NCBI GenBank assembly: GCA_963767245.1
Contig: CAVYDG010000014.1
Coordinates: forward strand, 1-64,000
Length of the DNA stretch: 64,000 nt
Direction: 5' to 3'
Source: Roseiarcus sp963767245
GTDB taxonomy: Bacteria; Pseudomonadota; Alphaproteobacteria; Rhizobiales; Beijerinckiaceae
The notes beneath the pieces were generated by a model that saw only the letters and a list, made by a program, of their open reading frames with translations, was not told the origin of the DNA and made no database searches. A program made the position numbers and the translations under genes. Positions within the stretch are counted from its first letter, which is position 1, and every line of letters begins with the position of its first letter. Shown here piece by piece: positions 1-9,510 of this stretch.

Positions 1-1
1 T

Positions 2-115
2 CGGCGCGGGACCGAAATGGCCCATGAGTTCGCGATCGAGCGCTGGGATGCAGCGGCAGTCTTCCTGACCACTCGCGTGGTGCTGCCGCAAATGCTCGAC
101 ACCGGCATCACCTGA
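2..115 (+). CDS. 3' end of an unidentified gene cut by the window edge
   Basis: An open frame enters from the left edge and gives 37 residues before TGA at 113-115, ending in PQMLDTGIT. It contains no motif I can assign. Its length inside the window is too short to identify a family, and it may itself be a truncated remnant because the next 5 kb is full of broken genes. Confidence 0.35.
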   Translation, partial: RRGTEMAHEFAIERWDAAAVFLTTRVVLPQMLDTGIT

Positions 116-199
116 AACGCAATCTGCCCCCTCTCACAACTGCCTGACCGGTAGCCTCTACAATTGGCCTCTGTGGCCTTCAGCTCTAAGCCGTTTCTT

Positions 200-1841
200 T
201 CATAGGTCATGCGCGTTGAGCCATTCGCGTAGACGGGCAAGGCTTTGCTCGTTCCAGCCCTGCGGCTCGGTCACGGCGATCCAACCGTCGAGATAGTGGG
301 CCGCGGCATAGACATGCCCGACCCCGCGTGGGGTCATGGTGGCCGTCATCATGTCGCAGATCTGTTGGACGAAGGTGACGACCGGCATCCAGCGGATCTC
401 GGGCGACACGTCCGGGCCTCTCGGTTGCTCCATCCACCCGGGCGGGCGCCACAGGCTCGTCATCTCGAAGAAAACGATCGGGTCGGAGGGATATTGCAAA
501 TAGACCATTCGCATCGGACCCCAACTCGTCTTGGCCTCATTGAGCGCGTTGCGCTGCGTGGTAAAGCGGAACAGCAACTCGTCGCGAAACCGCGGCAGCC
601 AGACCGGGCTCCCAGCGGCGCGAAGTCTCGGTCACCTTGCGCCAGGTCACGCTGTCCCAGGGCGGCCCCGCCCAGAGAGCGCCTTGAAAGGGGTCCGCGA
701 TTATGTCGAAGAAATCGGCCGACAGGTCGGAGTTCCGGGCACCGAGGCTGAGCCCGAACAGATAGAGGCGCGGGCGCCGCTCCTTTGGTAGGCTACGCCA
801 ATAACCATACACGGCGTGGAAGACGGCTCGCGCCGTGTCGCTGCCATAGTCCGGCTCGACGAGCAGGGAAAGCCAGCTCGGCAAGTACGAATACTGCACC
901 GAGACTGACGCGACGTCGCCGCGATGCAGGATCTCGAGCGGCGCCATGCCCGCCGGATCGACCCAGCCGGTGCCCGTCGGCGTCGCGATCACCAGGACGG
1001 AGCGGTCGAACGCGCCGACGCGCATCAGCTCCGCCAGCGCCAGGGCCGCGCGCTGATCGGCAGTTTCAGCGGAGTTGAGCCCGACGTAGACCCGCAATGG
1101 CTCCATCGCGTCGCTTGCGGTCAGCGCCGAGATTTCATTCTTGGATGGGGCCGCGACCACGCGCTCGCGTCCCTGCGCGCCGAGGCTCGCCCATGAAATG
1201 AGGGATTTGTTGCTGCCGGCCTCCAAGGGATCCACGGGTGCCGAAAGCTCGGCGGGCAGCAACGCATCGATGCGGCGATACGAACTATCGAGTCCGTGAA
1301 GGGCCGTTCTCAGCAAGAGCCCGCTGCCGATCGACCAGAACAGCACCGCCGCAATGCCGAAACCGCCGAGAAGCGCGATGCGACGAGGGACGATCTTGGC
1401 CAAACGAGCCGAAATGAGCATCGCCAAAGCATTGAAGAACCTGGCGATGCCGATGAGAAACAGGGCGACCGGGGCGCTCACTATTGCGATGAGGAAAGGA
1501 AGGGTCGTCGCGACAGGCGGCATGCCCATCGCCCGACGGATGGCGTTCTGCCAGTCCGGCTCTCGCACGAGCCCATACCCGACAAGAGCAACGCACAGCA
1601 GGATCGATACCCAGCCAAACGTGCGCCGATAGCCGGCGCCGGCGACGGGCAACTGCAGCCACGACCAGAGCGCGCTCGCCCCGGTCCCCAGGCCGTAGAG
1701 CAAAGCGAAAGCGAGACCGCACTCGACCCCTTGCAAAACGCCCGGGCGGGGAATCATGCTCGGCGTCAGCGCCGCAACGAACGCCGCGGCGCCGAGTATC
1801 AGCCCGAACGGCGATAGTGCAGCGAACCATTTCAAGAGCAC
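200..1841 (-). pseudogene. Membrane alpha/beta-hydrolase (Abhydrolase_9 type), frameshifted
   Basis: Two overlapping minus-strand frames make up one protein of about 545 residues. The upstream frame (1841 down to 537) starts with several hydrophobic helices (first about residues 8-25) and then the hydrolase domain, with the nucleophile-elbow-like motif LFGLSLGA and ADPFQGALWAGPPW. The downstream frame (577 down to 200) holds the conserved end: WGPMRMVYLQYPSDPI, RGPDVSPEIRW and the GHVYAAAHY segment. Reading the second frame further upstream gives GSPVWLPRFRDELLFRF, which is the expected join, so a 1-2 base indel lies near 610-622 in a GC-repeat stretch (CGCCGC). In the family these are integral membrane putative hydrolases of unknown substrate. 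Either a pseudogene or a sequencing slip; a single indel is the only defect. Confidence 0.75.
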
Positions 1842-2156
1842 GACGCTTCATAGAGCGACGGTGGAGCGCACGCCACCCGATATGAGCCCGCGGGCCGCCG
1901 CGGCGAAACGAAGTTATTCACATGTTCGCCTGGGTTGTACGACAGTCGAGAGGTCCACACGTTCGCGGGTTATCCAACTCCGGCTCTGAACCATGATGCT
2001 TGGTCAATGGCCGTCGCAATAAACACTTGGGCGTGGGACCAAACGCCCGCCCGAAGACAGCCGATCAAAAGGGCTGATCGGAATGACACGGAGCATCCCG
2101 CTCCGTTTGCAGGACACGAAGCAGGCCGACCGTGTGGCCGGCAGCGCTGTTGTTGA
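1842..2156. other. Non-coding stretch, nothing recognised
   Basis: Between two broken genes I see only short frames without family resemblance, no convincing promoter pair and no RNA gene. Confidence 0.4.
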
Positions 2157-2472
2157 GGCCCGCCGATGTCTCCTTCGGTGTTGACAAACCACTTGTCATC
2201 AATTCGGTAGCGCCCGGTTAGTCCGACGATAGGATCAACCCAATCCTTGTTGGCTGAGGCCGAATGCTGGAATCCGAACACTGGAACCTTGGGGGTGATC
2301 GAAAGACCGTCGTTGAAATACCGAGCCCCTAGAATGCTGTATAGATCGAGATTGGGCGACCCGATCGGCATTCTGAGCCCGCCGAACCCCGTGGCGACTG
2401 TGTCGGTCAGCTCGAGCTCCGCCCAAGCGCCGTATAACGGGCTCGACGGATTTTGTAGATGAAAGTTGGACG
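2157..2472 (-). pseudogene. Outer-membrane beta-barrel protein fragment
   Basis: An open minus-strand frame without a credible start reads as an internal piece of an outer membrane porin-like protein: it contains PSSPLYGAWAELELTDT, LYSILGARYFND, then WVDPIVGLTGRYRIDDKW and NTEGDIGG. The WVDPIVG and GDIGG pattern is typical of small alphaproteobacterial outer-membrane barrels. Homology stops abruptly at about 2157, where the frame runs into unrelated sequence (PQQQRC), and no N-terminal signal peptide is found upstream. About 105 residues remain of a protein normally more than 200 long, so it is truncated at both ends. Confidence 0.6.
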
Positions 2473-2512
2473 CCGAATGACAGGTACCATCATGTGCTGA
2501 GGAGCAAGGGCC

Positions 2513-3442
2513 ATGGGGCTCGTTTCAACCCTCGGGAATCCGGTTCCCGAGGGTGCAATCACCGGGACATTGAAGACCCAAGACGGTGTCCTGTTGCGTC
2601 ATGCGCGTTGGGCCGCCGAGCGTCGAAGCAAGGGTACTGTCTGCTTGCTCCAGGGGCGCGCCGAGTTCATTGAGAAGTATTTCGAGGTCGTGCGTGAGCT
2701 GAAAAATCGCGGCTTCGCCGTGGTCACGTTCGATTGGCGCGGGCAGGGCTTATCGGGGCGGGTGCTTGCGGACCGGCAGAAGGGATACGTGGAGAATTTT
2801 CGCCAGTACGATACCGATCTGGAGACCGTCATCACGGAAGTCTTGCTGCCATACTGCGCTCGGCCGTTCATCGGTTTGGCGCATTCAATGGGCGGCGCGA
2901 TTCTGCTGCGCTCCGCTGTGGGCGGACACCGTCATTTCGATCGCATGATACTTACGGCGCCCATGATAGGACTGCCGTTCATTGGTTCATCAGCATTGGT
3001 TCGCGCGGCTTCTCGCGCGATGCGCGTTTGCGGTCTCGGCACTTCGTACATTCCTGGAGGCCGCAGGACGATCATGGACGTGAGGCCCTTTGCCGGCAAC
3101 CGACGCACCTCCGATCCGGGGCGCTATGCCCGCAATGCCGCAATCCTCGCGGCTGAGCCGTCATTGGGCATGGGCTCCCCGACCATCGCCTGGACAGACG
3201 CTGCCCTCGAAGTGATGCACGAGTTCGCTGACACCGGCTATCCGGCGAAGATCCGAGAGCGAACATTAATCGTGGCTCCCGGCCGGGACGAGATTGCAAG
3301 CACGGCCGCAAGCCAGACATTCGCCATCCGGTCGGGAGCGGTCTCCCATATCGTCATTGCTGGCGCCAAGCACGAGCTGTTGATGGAGCAGGACCACTAT
3401 CGAGCGCAGTTTTGGTCGGCATTCAACTCATTTTCCGGTTAA
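2513..3442 (+). CDS. pldB: Alpha/beta hydrolase, lysophospholipase (PldB/Hydrolase_4 type)
   Basis: A 309-residue serine hydrolase of the lysophospholipase/monoacylglycerol-lipase group. The oxyanion region is LLQGRAEFIEKYFE, followed by TFDWRGQGLSGR, the nucleophile elbow GLAHSMGG with Ser125, then acid Asp259 (APGRDE) and His287 (GAKHEL). The spacing fits an intact catalytic triad. It would cleave acyl esters of lysophospholipids or monoglycerides. It has no signal peptide, so it is probably cytoplasmic or membrane-associated. The start ATG at 2513 follows a purine-rich GAGCAAGGG. It stands alone between pseudogenes and is one of the few intact genes of this zone. The gene symbol is by family resemblance. 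Confidence 0.8.
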   Translation: MGLVSTLGNPVPEGAITGTLKTQDGVLLRHARWAAERRSKGTVCLLQGRAEFIEKYFEVVRELKNRGFAVVTFDWRGQGLSGRVLADRQKGYVENFRQYDTDLETVITEVLLPYCARPFIGLAHSMGGAILLRSAVGGHRHFDRMILTAPMIGLPFIGSSALVRAASRAMRVCGLGTSYIPGGRRTIMDVRPFAGNRRTSDPGRYARNAAILAAEPSLGMGSPTIAWTDAALEVMHEFADTGYPAKIRERTLIVAPGRDEIASTAASQTFAIRSGAVSHIVIAGAKHELLMEQDHYRAQFWSAFNSFSG

Positions 3443-3580
3443 TCGGCCTACCAGGCCCTGATTGCGGCAGCCGCAAACGCCCAGCGGGAAGGCGCCAGTT
3501 CAGCTAGCAGGCGCGCTGATTAGCCAGCGTAGAGGAGATATAGCCGCGTATTCAACTCGCCAAGTTTTTGCGCTTCCGCG

Positions 3581-3730
3581 GGCATAGTCACGTCCGCGCT
3601 TTTTACTTGCCGAACACGCTTGGCGTCCGTCGGCTCAGAAGAGCAAAATCAATAATCTGTGGGTCAGATTCAGACTGAAATTGGTAAAAAGTAGCTATAC
3701 TGGACGGACGTGACAATGCCAATGCAGGCG
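3581..3730. repeat. 150-bp unit bounded by 16-bp inverted repeats (MITE-like)
   Basis: GGCATAGTCACGTCCG at 3581-3596 is matched in inverted orientation at 3715-3730 (reverse complement GGCATTGTCACGTCCG), with 15 of 16 positions identical. Inside, CTTTTTAC occurs near both ends in inverted orientation. No target duplication is visible. It looks like the two ends of a small non-autonomous element or a collapsed insertion sequence. It sits just downstream of the ruined hydrolase at 3739-4802. Confidence 0.5.
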
Positions 3731-3738
3731 AGCGTCGA

Positions 3739-4802
3739 TCAGACTTCGGCGATGTCGACGATCGCTTGGGCAAAGGCCTGTGGGGCTTCTTTAGGCAGGT
3801 TGTGCCCCACGCCGCCCGTGATGAGCCGATGCTCATATTTACCCGATAATTTGCTGCGATAAGCCGCGGGTTCTGGATGGGGCGCGCCATTGGCGTCGCC
3901 TTCGAGGGTGATGGTGGGCGGTGATGACCGGACTTTCGGCGAGCCGCTTTTCCAGATCGTCATATTCGGGCTCGCCTCCGGCCAGTCCGAGCCGCCAGCT
4001 ATAATTGTGGATCACGATCGCGACATGATCCGGGTTTTCGAACGACGCCGCCGTGCGATCGAACGTGGCGTCATCGAAGTTCCACTTCGGCGACGCGAGC
4101 TGCCAAATAAGCTTCGCAAAGTCGTGCCGGTATTTGTCGTAGCCCGCCCGGCCGCGTTCGGTGGCGAAGTAATACTGGTACCACCATTGCAGCTCAGCGG
4201 CTGGCGGCAAGGGCGCCTTGCCCGCTTCCTGGCTGCCGATCAGATAGTCGCTCACTGACACCAGACCCTCGCAGCGCTCAGGCCACAGCGCCGCGATGAT
4301 GTCTGCCGTCCGCGCGCCTCAATCAAAACCGCCGTAGTGTCGCCTTCTCGATTTTGAGCACGTCCATCAAGGCGACGATATCGATAGCGACCACCGATTG
4401 CTGGCCGTTCCGGAACGTCTCGCTCGAGAGAAATCGCGTCGAGCCATAGCCGCGCAGATAGGGGACGATGAGCCTGTCGCCTGCCGACGCCAGCAGAGGG
4501 GCGACATCGACAAAGCTGTGGATGTCGTAGGGTCAGCCGTGCAGCAGAAGAACTACAGGGCCATCGGCGGGGCCGGCCTCGGCGTATCCGACATTCAGGA
4601 GGCCAGCGTCGATCTGCTTCAGGGGCGCGAACGTGGTGTTCGTCCCCGGCTTGATTGCGGGCAGGTTTGGTTTTGTCGCGCCGGTTTGAGCTTCCGCAGA
4701 ACCGCCCATGCCGAACTGCGCGGCTGCAACGGTCATGGCCGCGGCTCCGATAAAGCGGCGGCGAGGATGATCGATATCTTGGGAGACTCTGGTCGCGCCC
4801 AT
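3739..4802 (-). pseudogene. TAT-signal alpha/beta hydrolase, multiply disrupted
   Basis: The protein can be followed from MGATRVSQDIDHPRRRFIG, a twin-arginine leader, through ADGPVVLLLHG, PYDIHSFVDVAPLLASAGD and YLRGYGSTRFL, to GGFD, GARTADIIAALWPERCEG, WWYQYYFATERGRAGYDKYR and the His-containing end GGVGHNLPKEAPQAF. The Trp of the HGWP motif is TGA (about 4531-4533), and the Trp of the GFDWG nucleophile-elbow motif is TGA as well (about 4318-4320). An indel separates KIEKATL from GGFD, and another near 3920-3930 separates ESPVI from PTITLEGDANG. Four independent lesions mean it cannot be expressed as one protein. The intact relative would be an exported epoxide-hydrolase-like or haloalkane-dehalogenase-like enzyme. 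Confidence 0.8.
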
Positions 4803-4952
4803 CGCTGAACCTTCGTGGTTTCGTGACGGCGTCGGCGCTTGGCCGGTAGACTCAACGCGCCCGTGACTCCCTAAGCCCCGGCGCTGGAACGATCATGCGG
4901 CCGATCGAGGCCGGCATTTCAGTTGGTGGCCGGCGTTCACCTTACCGGGAAG

Positions 4953-5135
4953 TCATTTTTTCGTGATGCCTTCGCGCCCGGCGCGCTGGGCGCGAGGGTT
5001 GATCGATGGGTATTCGCACCGCTCGGAGCGGGGAGCCGCTGTGCCGCGCATTTTTCTGAGCAGCGGGTTGGCGTTGATGGTCTCGGCCTCGGGCGGAGAC
5101 ATGCCGTGCGGAGAGCCTTTGTAGGGTTTTTAGAG
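4953..5135 (-). pseudogene. C-terminal scrap of a haloperoxidase-like alpha/beta hydrolase
   Basis: One minus-strand frame reads YKGSPHGMSPPEAETINAN followed by LL and a stop at 4953-4955. The PHG motif followed about ten residues later by NA(N/D)PLL is the usual end of non-heme chloroperoxidase-like hydrolases, where the His is catalytic. A TAA sits a few codons upstream and no N-terminal part is present. The rest of 4803-5305 holds no gene I can support. Confidence 0.35.
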
Positions 5136-5305
5136 TTCCGTGCTTCAGCAACTTCGCCGGCGGGCATAGAGCACGATCTGGTCGTCATCCCCGGGAGTCT
5201 TCTGTCTATTATGAGGAACCGCAGCCCGGTCCGATAGAGCGCGTGTTGACGCGCCTCGTGTGGCTCCCTAGCGTGCGCGTCCAAAGTGCAAGGGAGGAAT
5301 CGAGG

Positions 5306-6901
5306 ATGGAACGACGTACGTTTCTGACCGGCGCCGGCGTCGCTGCTCTTCTGCCCGTCGCGGGAGGAGCCACCGCCAAGGACCAAAGCCTCGGGGATGG
5401 CGGAACCGCCGCCCGTCAGGCTCCCGACCTCTCCGCAGCGCTGCAAAGATTTCGCGCCACCATCCCCAGCCATTTCGACCGCGAGTACGTCAACAACGCC
5501 GTGGTGCCGTTTTTTCTCGGAAGCATTTTTGCCGGCGAGCGGCCCATCCTGCCGATGATCGACCTGCCGCTTACGAAACAGGATGCCATCCCCTGGGATT
5601 TTTGGGGCATGCTTTACGAAGACTGGAAGCCGACCCCTTCGGACGGGGTGACCGTCTTCCTCGAGGGGCTTGAGAATCGCGGCGATAACAATCTGCGCAA
5701 GCGCATCTATTTCGCGGGCGTCACGCCCGACCTTTACGCTCCAAAATATCAGGCCAAGGTTGTCGACTTTTTCGACAAGCTTCTCAATCCGAAGTTCGCC
5801 GACAAGCCTTTCATGCGCCATTACCTCGACTATTACTGGGATATCTACTGGGACCTTCATCTCGGCGTGAAGGGCGGTGCTGTGCCGCCTCAGGTCCGCA
5901 CCATCGGTGAGGCGTTCAACACAGTGCTCGCCTACCGCAATCCGCTGCAGGAGGTCGTGTACGAAAACTATATGACCGTCAGAGCGCTTCGGCCGTTCCT
6001 GAACAAATGGATCGACGCGCGGCTCGACGATATCGAGAACGGCCGGATCGCCGATCCCGACAAGACCATCGCCTATTATTGGCTCAAGAATGCGGGCGAC
6101 GGGAAATATTTCGCCAAGAAGGACGTCGTCTTCGAATGCTTCCACAATTTTGTGGCGTTCAGCCAATGGGGCAATTCCATCTTCGGCGTCATGAATCGTC
6201 TCAACGAAAATGGCGGCGATCCGACGGTGCGGGCGGCCTTCCAAAAGACGATGAGCGGAGACTTCGATAACGCGAACGGAGCGCCCTATACGCCGCTTGA
6301 GCTTTTGGTGATGGAGCTCTTTCGAACCGTCTCGCCCAACGGCGGCAGCATTTCCGCGATCACGGACACGCGGGCCTCGTCTTTCTACGGCGGCTCGCCC
6401 TTCGCGCAATTTGGCGTGCCTTACGAGCGGCACTCATACATGAACACGCCCCACACCGAGACGAGCTTCGACACCCGGCTGTGGCTGGAGCCAGAGCGGT
6501 TCGATCCCCAGCGCTACCTAAGCGTGCCGACCAGCGCTGACGTCGACGAGGCGAAATGCAAGCAGATCGGTCTGCCGCGTTGCCCCTTCGACATTACGAC
6601 GCTTCCCGTTAGCGATGGGCGCAAGACCGGCATCACCAACAGCGGCTTCGGCACAGTGTTCGCCGTGTCAGACGGGAAGCCGGCGCCGGTCTGCGACTAT
6701 GCCGGATTCGCGCCGTTCGGCTTCGGCTATCGGCGTTGCCCCGGCGAGCAATTGACGATCGACGTGTTCGCGGACTTTCTCCGCAAAGTGTCGCGCGACA
6801 AGATCGTCTTCCACACTCTTCACCAACCGAATCCTGGAAGGGTTCCGGTCGGGCCGGGCGCGGTGATCGACGACGACATCGGGTTCTCGCGGTCGGCGTA
6901 A
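5306..6901 (+). CDS. Twin-arginine-exported cytochrome P450-like haem protein
   Basis: 531 residues. The start is ATG 5306, preceded by GGGAGGAATCGAGG; longer upstream frames lack a ribosome site. The first 25 residues, MERRTFLTGAGVAALLPVAG, form a TAT-type leader (RRTFL, hydrophobic core, then GGATA). The body has the P450 signatures in order: ExxR at E337-R340 (ELFR, helix K), an EPERFDPQRYL meander, and the haem loop PFGFGYRRCPGE with the axial Cys478. The helix-I region reads ECFHNFVAFSQWGNSIFG and lacks the usual acid-Thr oxygen-activation pair, a pattern closer to the CYP74/allene-oxide-synthase side of the family than to monooxygenases. It therefore may rearrange peroxides rather than use O2 (inference). 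Bacterial P450s are normally cytoplasmic, so export is odd. The downstream barrel gene 55 bp away is probably co-transcribed. Confidence 0.72.
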   Translation: MERRTFLTGAGVAALLPVAGGATAKDQSLGDGGTAARQAPDLSAALQRFRATIPSHFDREYVNNAVVPFFLGSIFAGERPILPMIDLPLTKQDAIPWDFWGMLYEDWKPTPSDGVTVFLEGLENRGDNNLRKRIYFAGVTPDLYAPKYQAKVVDFFDKLLNPKFADKPFMRHYLDYYWDIYWDLHLGVKGGAVPPQVRTIGEAFNTVLAYRNPLQEVVYENYMTVRALRPFLNKWIDARLDDIENGRIADPDKTIAYYWLKNAGDGKYFAKKDVVFECFHNFVAFSQWGNSIFGVMNRLNENGGDPTVRAAFQKTMSGDFDNANGAPYTPLELLVMELFRTVSPNGGSISAITDTRASSFYGGSPFAQFGVPYERHSYMNTPHTETSFDTRLWLEPERFDPQRYLSVPTSADVDEAKCKQIGLPRCPFDITTLPVSDGRKTGITNSGFGTVFAVSDGKPAPVCDYAGFAPFGFGYRRCPGEQLTIDVFADFLRKVSRDKIVFHTLHQPNPGRVPVGPGAVIDDDIGFSRSA

Positions 6902-6956
6902 GCGCTTACACGACCAGCGCGTCCTCGGGAGCGAAGACGCAATTGCGGACAGCTCG

Positions 6957-7883
6957 ATGCGGGCGGGGAGCATGCGTCCAGCCAAGCGGTTGAAGGCGCT
7001 CGCATGCGTGGGCGTCGCTGCGGCGCTATGGACGACTGAGACCGCCCATGCCGGCTCGGCGCGCGACTATCTCAATGCGCCGGTCGACACGTGGCTTCTC
7101 AATTATAACGCCGGTTACACCACCTCCCTCACGCCCGAGGACGGCGCGGATCACATTCCGGGCGTTCGCTCCAACGTGTTCGCCCAGTCGGTCGTTCTCA
7201 CCCGCATCATGGACTATTGGGGCCGCACCGGGGGCTTCTCGCTCGTTCTGCCTTATGCGCTCATCGACACCAGCGCCGGCCCGTTCCGCGCCAGCACCAA
7301 CGGCGTTTCCGATGTCGGCTTCCTTTGGCAGATGAACATTTTTGGCGGCCCGGCGCTGACCCGCGAGCAGTTCCAATCCTTCGTGCCGCAAACCTTCTCG
7401 AGCTTTCATCTTCTGGTGACGACGCCGATTGGATTTTACCAGCCAAGCTCTCCGATCAATCCGAGCGCGAACCGCTGGATGATCTCGCCGACCGTCAATT
7501 TCAGCTACACGCCCGATCAAGGTTGGACCTGGCTCGAGACGTATGTCTCGGGGCGCATCTTCACCGACAATGGGAACTATCTCGTGAACGGGGCGCAGAC
7601 GCTCACACAGAGGCCGCTGCTGCGGCTCGAGGAGCACTTGAGCCGCAACGTCACCGACGCCTTATGGCTCTCGGCGGACGCTTATTACAATCTCGGTGGA
7701 GAGACGAGCATCGATGGGATCGACCAGGACAACATGGCGAATACGCTTCGGATCGGAGCGGGAATGGGGCTTCGTCTCTGGCGCGGCGCCGATATGGCGC
7801 TGAACTACGAGCGCGTCGTCGCCAAGCCCGCGAGCGAGCCCTATTCGCAAACCGTGCGACTGACCGTTAGGCAACTCTGGTAG
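6957..7883 (+). CDS. MetA-pathway-of-phenol-degradation type outer-membrane barrel
   Basis: 308 residues with a signal peptide (ALACVGVAAALWTTETAHA, cleavage after about residue 32; ATG 6972 is an alternative start). The mature part has repeated alternating beta segments ending in an aromatic residue (VRLTVRQLW), as in outer-membrane barrels. Segments such as GGFSLVLPYALID, VSDVGFLWQMN and TTPIGFYQ match the Phenol_MetA_deg (PF13557) family, often found next to catabolic operons for hydrophobic substrates. Together with the exported P450 just upstream it suggests an envelope pathway: uptake of a hydrophobic compound plus periplasmic haem chemistry (inference). Confidence 0.7.
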   Translation: MRAGSMRPAKRLKALACVGVAAALWTTETAHAGSARDYLNAPVDTWLLNYNAGYTTSLTPEDGADHIPGVRSNVFAQSVVLTRIMDYWGRTGGFSLVLPYALIDTSAGPFRASTNGVSDVGFLWQMNIFGGPALTREQFQSFVPQTFSSFHLLVTTPIGFYQPSSPINPSANRWMISPTVNFSYTPDQGWTWLETYVSGRIFTDNGNYLVNGAQTLTQRPLLRLEEHLSRNVTDALWLSADAYYNLGGETSIDGIDQDNMANTLRIGAGMGLRLWRGADMALNYERVVAKPASEPYSQTVRLTVRQLW

Positions 7884-7978
7884 GAGAGTTTTTCACCGTC
7901 CAGCGGCAGAGCGGGAAAGGTCCCGGTTGGTCGATTGACCTACTCGCCAGGTCGTCGATGAGTGAGCGCTATTTGCGA

Positions 7979-9510
7979 ATTGTGTTGAAGAACCCGCTTG
8001 GCCGACGAGAGCGAATAAGCGGTTGCGATGACAGTCAGGGCGGCCGAGTGAGGCCGCTCCCCTCACGTGACGAAGACCGGCGCCGGAAGGGGGATGATCT
8101 TTGCCAGTTTCCTCAAGTTTTGGGCGGTGGCCGCCAACAGGAACTCATCTTTGGCTCCGCTCGGCCCGCGCAGGCGCAATCGGTCGAGCCTGAGGATCCG
8201 CTTCAGGTGAGCGAAGAGCATCTCAACCTTCTTCGTTGGCGGCGTGAGACAGCGTAGGCCTCGGTCTTTGCAATTGCGCGCGCCTTGTCGCGAGCAGCTT
8301 CGTGGACCGAGCGCGCGATCTTGCGTGCCGGTGCGTTCGGGCAGCATGTGGGCTTGAGCGCGCAGGCCTCGCAGTCGCGCTTGCTGGCGAAGTAGATCAG
8401 CGTTCCTTCCTTCGTCAGCCCCTGGCGTGGCTTGGAGAAAGCGCGGTGGTATTTCCTTAACTCTTTGCCGCCGGGGCAGACATAGAGGTTGCGATCCGGA
8501 TCGTAGGCGAAGTCGCTGCGCGAGAAGGTCCCGTCCGTGCGTTCGGATTTGTCCATCAGTTTGACGTGCGGCTCGATCCCGCGCTCGTACACCAGCCACT
8601 CGATCATCTCGGCCGAGCCGTAGCCCGCATCAGCGACCAGGCGCGAAGGCGTGATATCGAACTGTTCGGTCGTGCGATCGAGCATTGTCTTGGCCGCACC
8701 GACTTCGGCCTGACGAATCGCCGTCGTCGCCTCGACGTCCATGATCACCGCCTTCTTGAGATCAATGAGATAGTTGTCGGAATAGGCGTAAACCGCGGGA
8801 GTGTTGGCCGCAGCTGTGTAGCGGGCCGCCGGATCGGTTGGCGAGAGCAACTTCGGCTCGACCGGCGTCGCGCCGCCGAAGGCCGCGTCGTCGAGGACCG
8901 AGAGATATTCCGCGACCGCCCGATTGGACGTCGGATCGAGGTCCTCGATCTTTGCGACGCCGCGCCTGCGATGAGCGTCGGCCACGATAATGCTGGCGTC
9001 AACCGCAAAGGCTTCGCCGCCCACGATCCCTTCCTTCATGCAGCGCGCGACTACGGTCTCGAACAGCCTGCGCAGGAGATCGCTCTCGCGAAAACGGCCG
9101 TGGCGGTTCTTGGAAAACGTCGAATGATCGGGGACATCGCCGTCGAGACCCAAGCGACAGAACCAGCGATAAGCCAGATTGAGGTGGACCTCGTCGCACA
9201 GCCGCCGCTCCGAGCGAATGCCAGAGCAGTAGCCCACGATCAGCATGCGCATCATCAGCTCGGGATCGATCGAGGGCCGTCCCACATCGCTGTAGTAGGG
9301 GCCCAAGTGCGCCCTCAGTTCCGACAGGTCAACGAAACGGTCGATCCTGCGAAGCATGTGATTGTCGGGGACGTGCCGCTCGAGGCTGAAGCCGTAAAAC
9401 AGCGCCTCCTGCATCACCCGCCGCTCGCCCATCATCGGCCGAATCTCCTGCTCCCAAGAGAAGAGAATCAGCCACCGGCGCCCGAATCAAGCGGAGTTTT
9501 TCAACGCAAT
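7979..9510. mobile_element. IS1182-family insertion sequence (first copy, decayed)
   Basis: Imperfect terminal inverted repeats at 7979-8000 and 9488-9510 match at about 20 of 23 positions with one gap (shared core GTTGAA and CGCTTG). GTGAGCGC recurs in inverted orientation just outside both ends, so the true ends may lie slightly further out (about 7962 and 9521). It encloses one minus-strand transposase. I found no clear target duplication. Unlike the second IS1182-type copy at 26.8 kb, this element has a broken transposase, so it is older or inactive. Confidence 0.7.
8063..9435 (-). pseudogene. IS1182-family transposase with C-terminal frameshift
   Basis: The N-terminal frame (9435 down to 8203) starts MMGERRVMQEALFYGFSLER and contains the family's DUF772-like domain (PSIDPELMMRMLIVGY, NLAYRWFCRLGL), the AVDASII acidic region, VADAGYGS and the Cys cluster CEACALKPTCC. 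At RRQR the frame is lost and the usual end KKVEMLFAHLKRIL, LDRLRLRGPSGAKDEF and LLAATAQNLRKLAKIIP continues in another frame down to 8063. Restoring one A in the short A-rich run at 8229-8236 joins both parts. IS1182 transposases are normally a single frame, so I read this as inactivation rather than programmed shifting. Confidence 0.82.

Noticed and set aside
3739..4802. TGA read as Trp (alternative code or selenocysteine)
   Set aside because: Two frameshifts in the same gene and the absence of TGA inside the core genes of the window argue against recoding; no SECIS-like structure was looked for beyond this, since indels already disable the gene.
4937..6433. A 498-residue minus-strand frame across the P450 gene
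   Set aside because: The plus strand carries TAT leader, ExxR and haem loop in order; the minus frame has no recognisable domain apart from the hydrolase scrap at its far end, which lies in a different frame.
8063..9435. Programmed frameshift in the first IS1182-type transposase
   Set aside because: The family normally uses one frame and the site lacks a long homopolymer slippery run; loss of one A explains it better.
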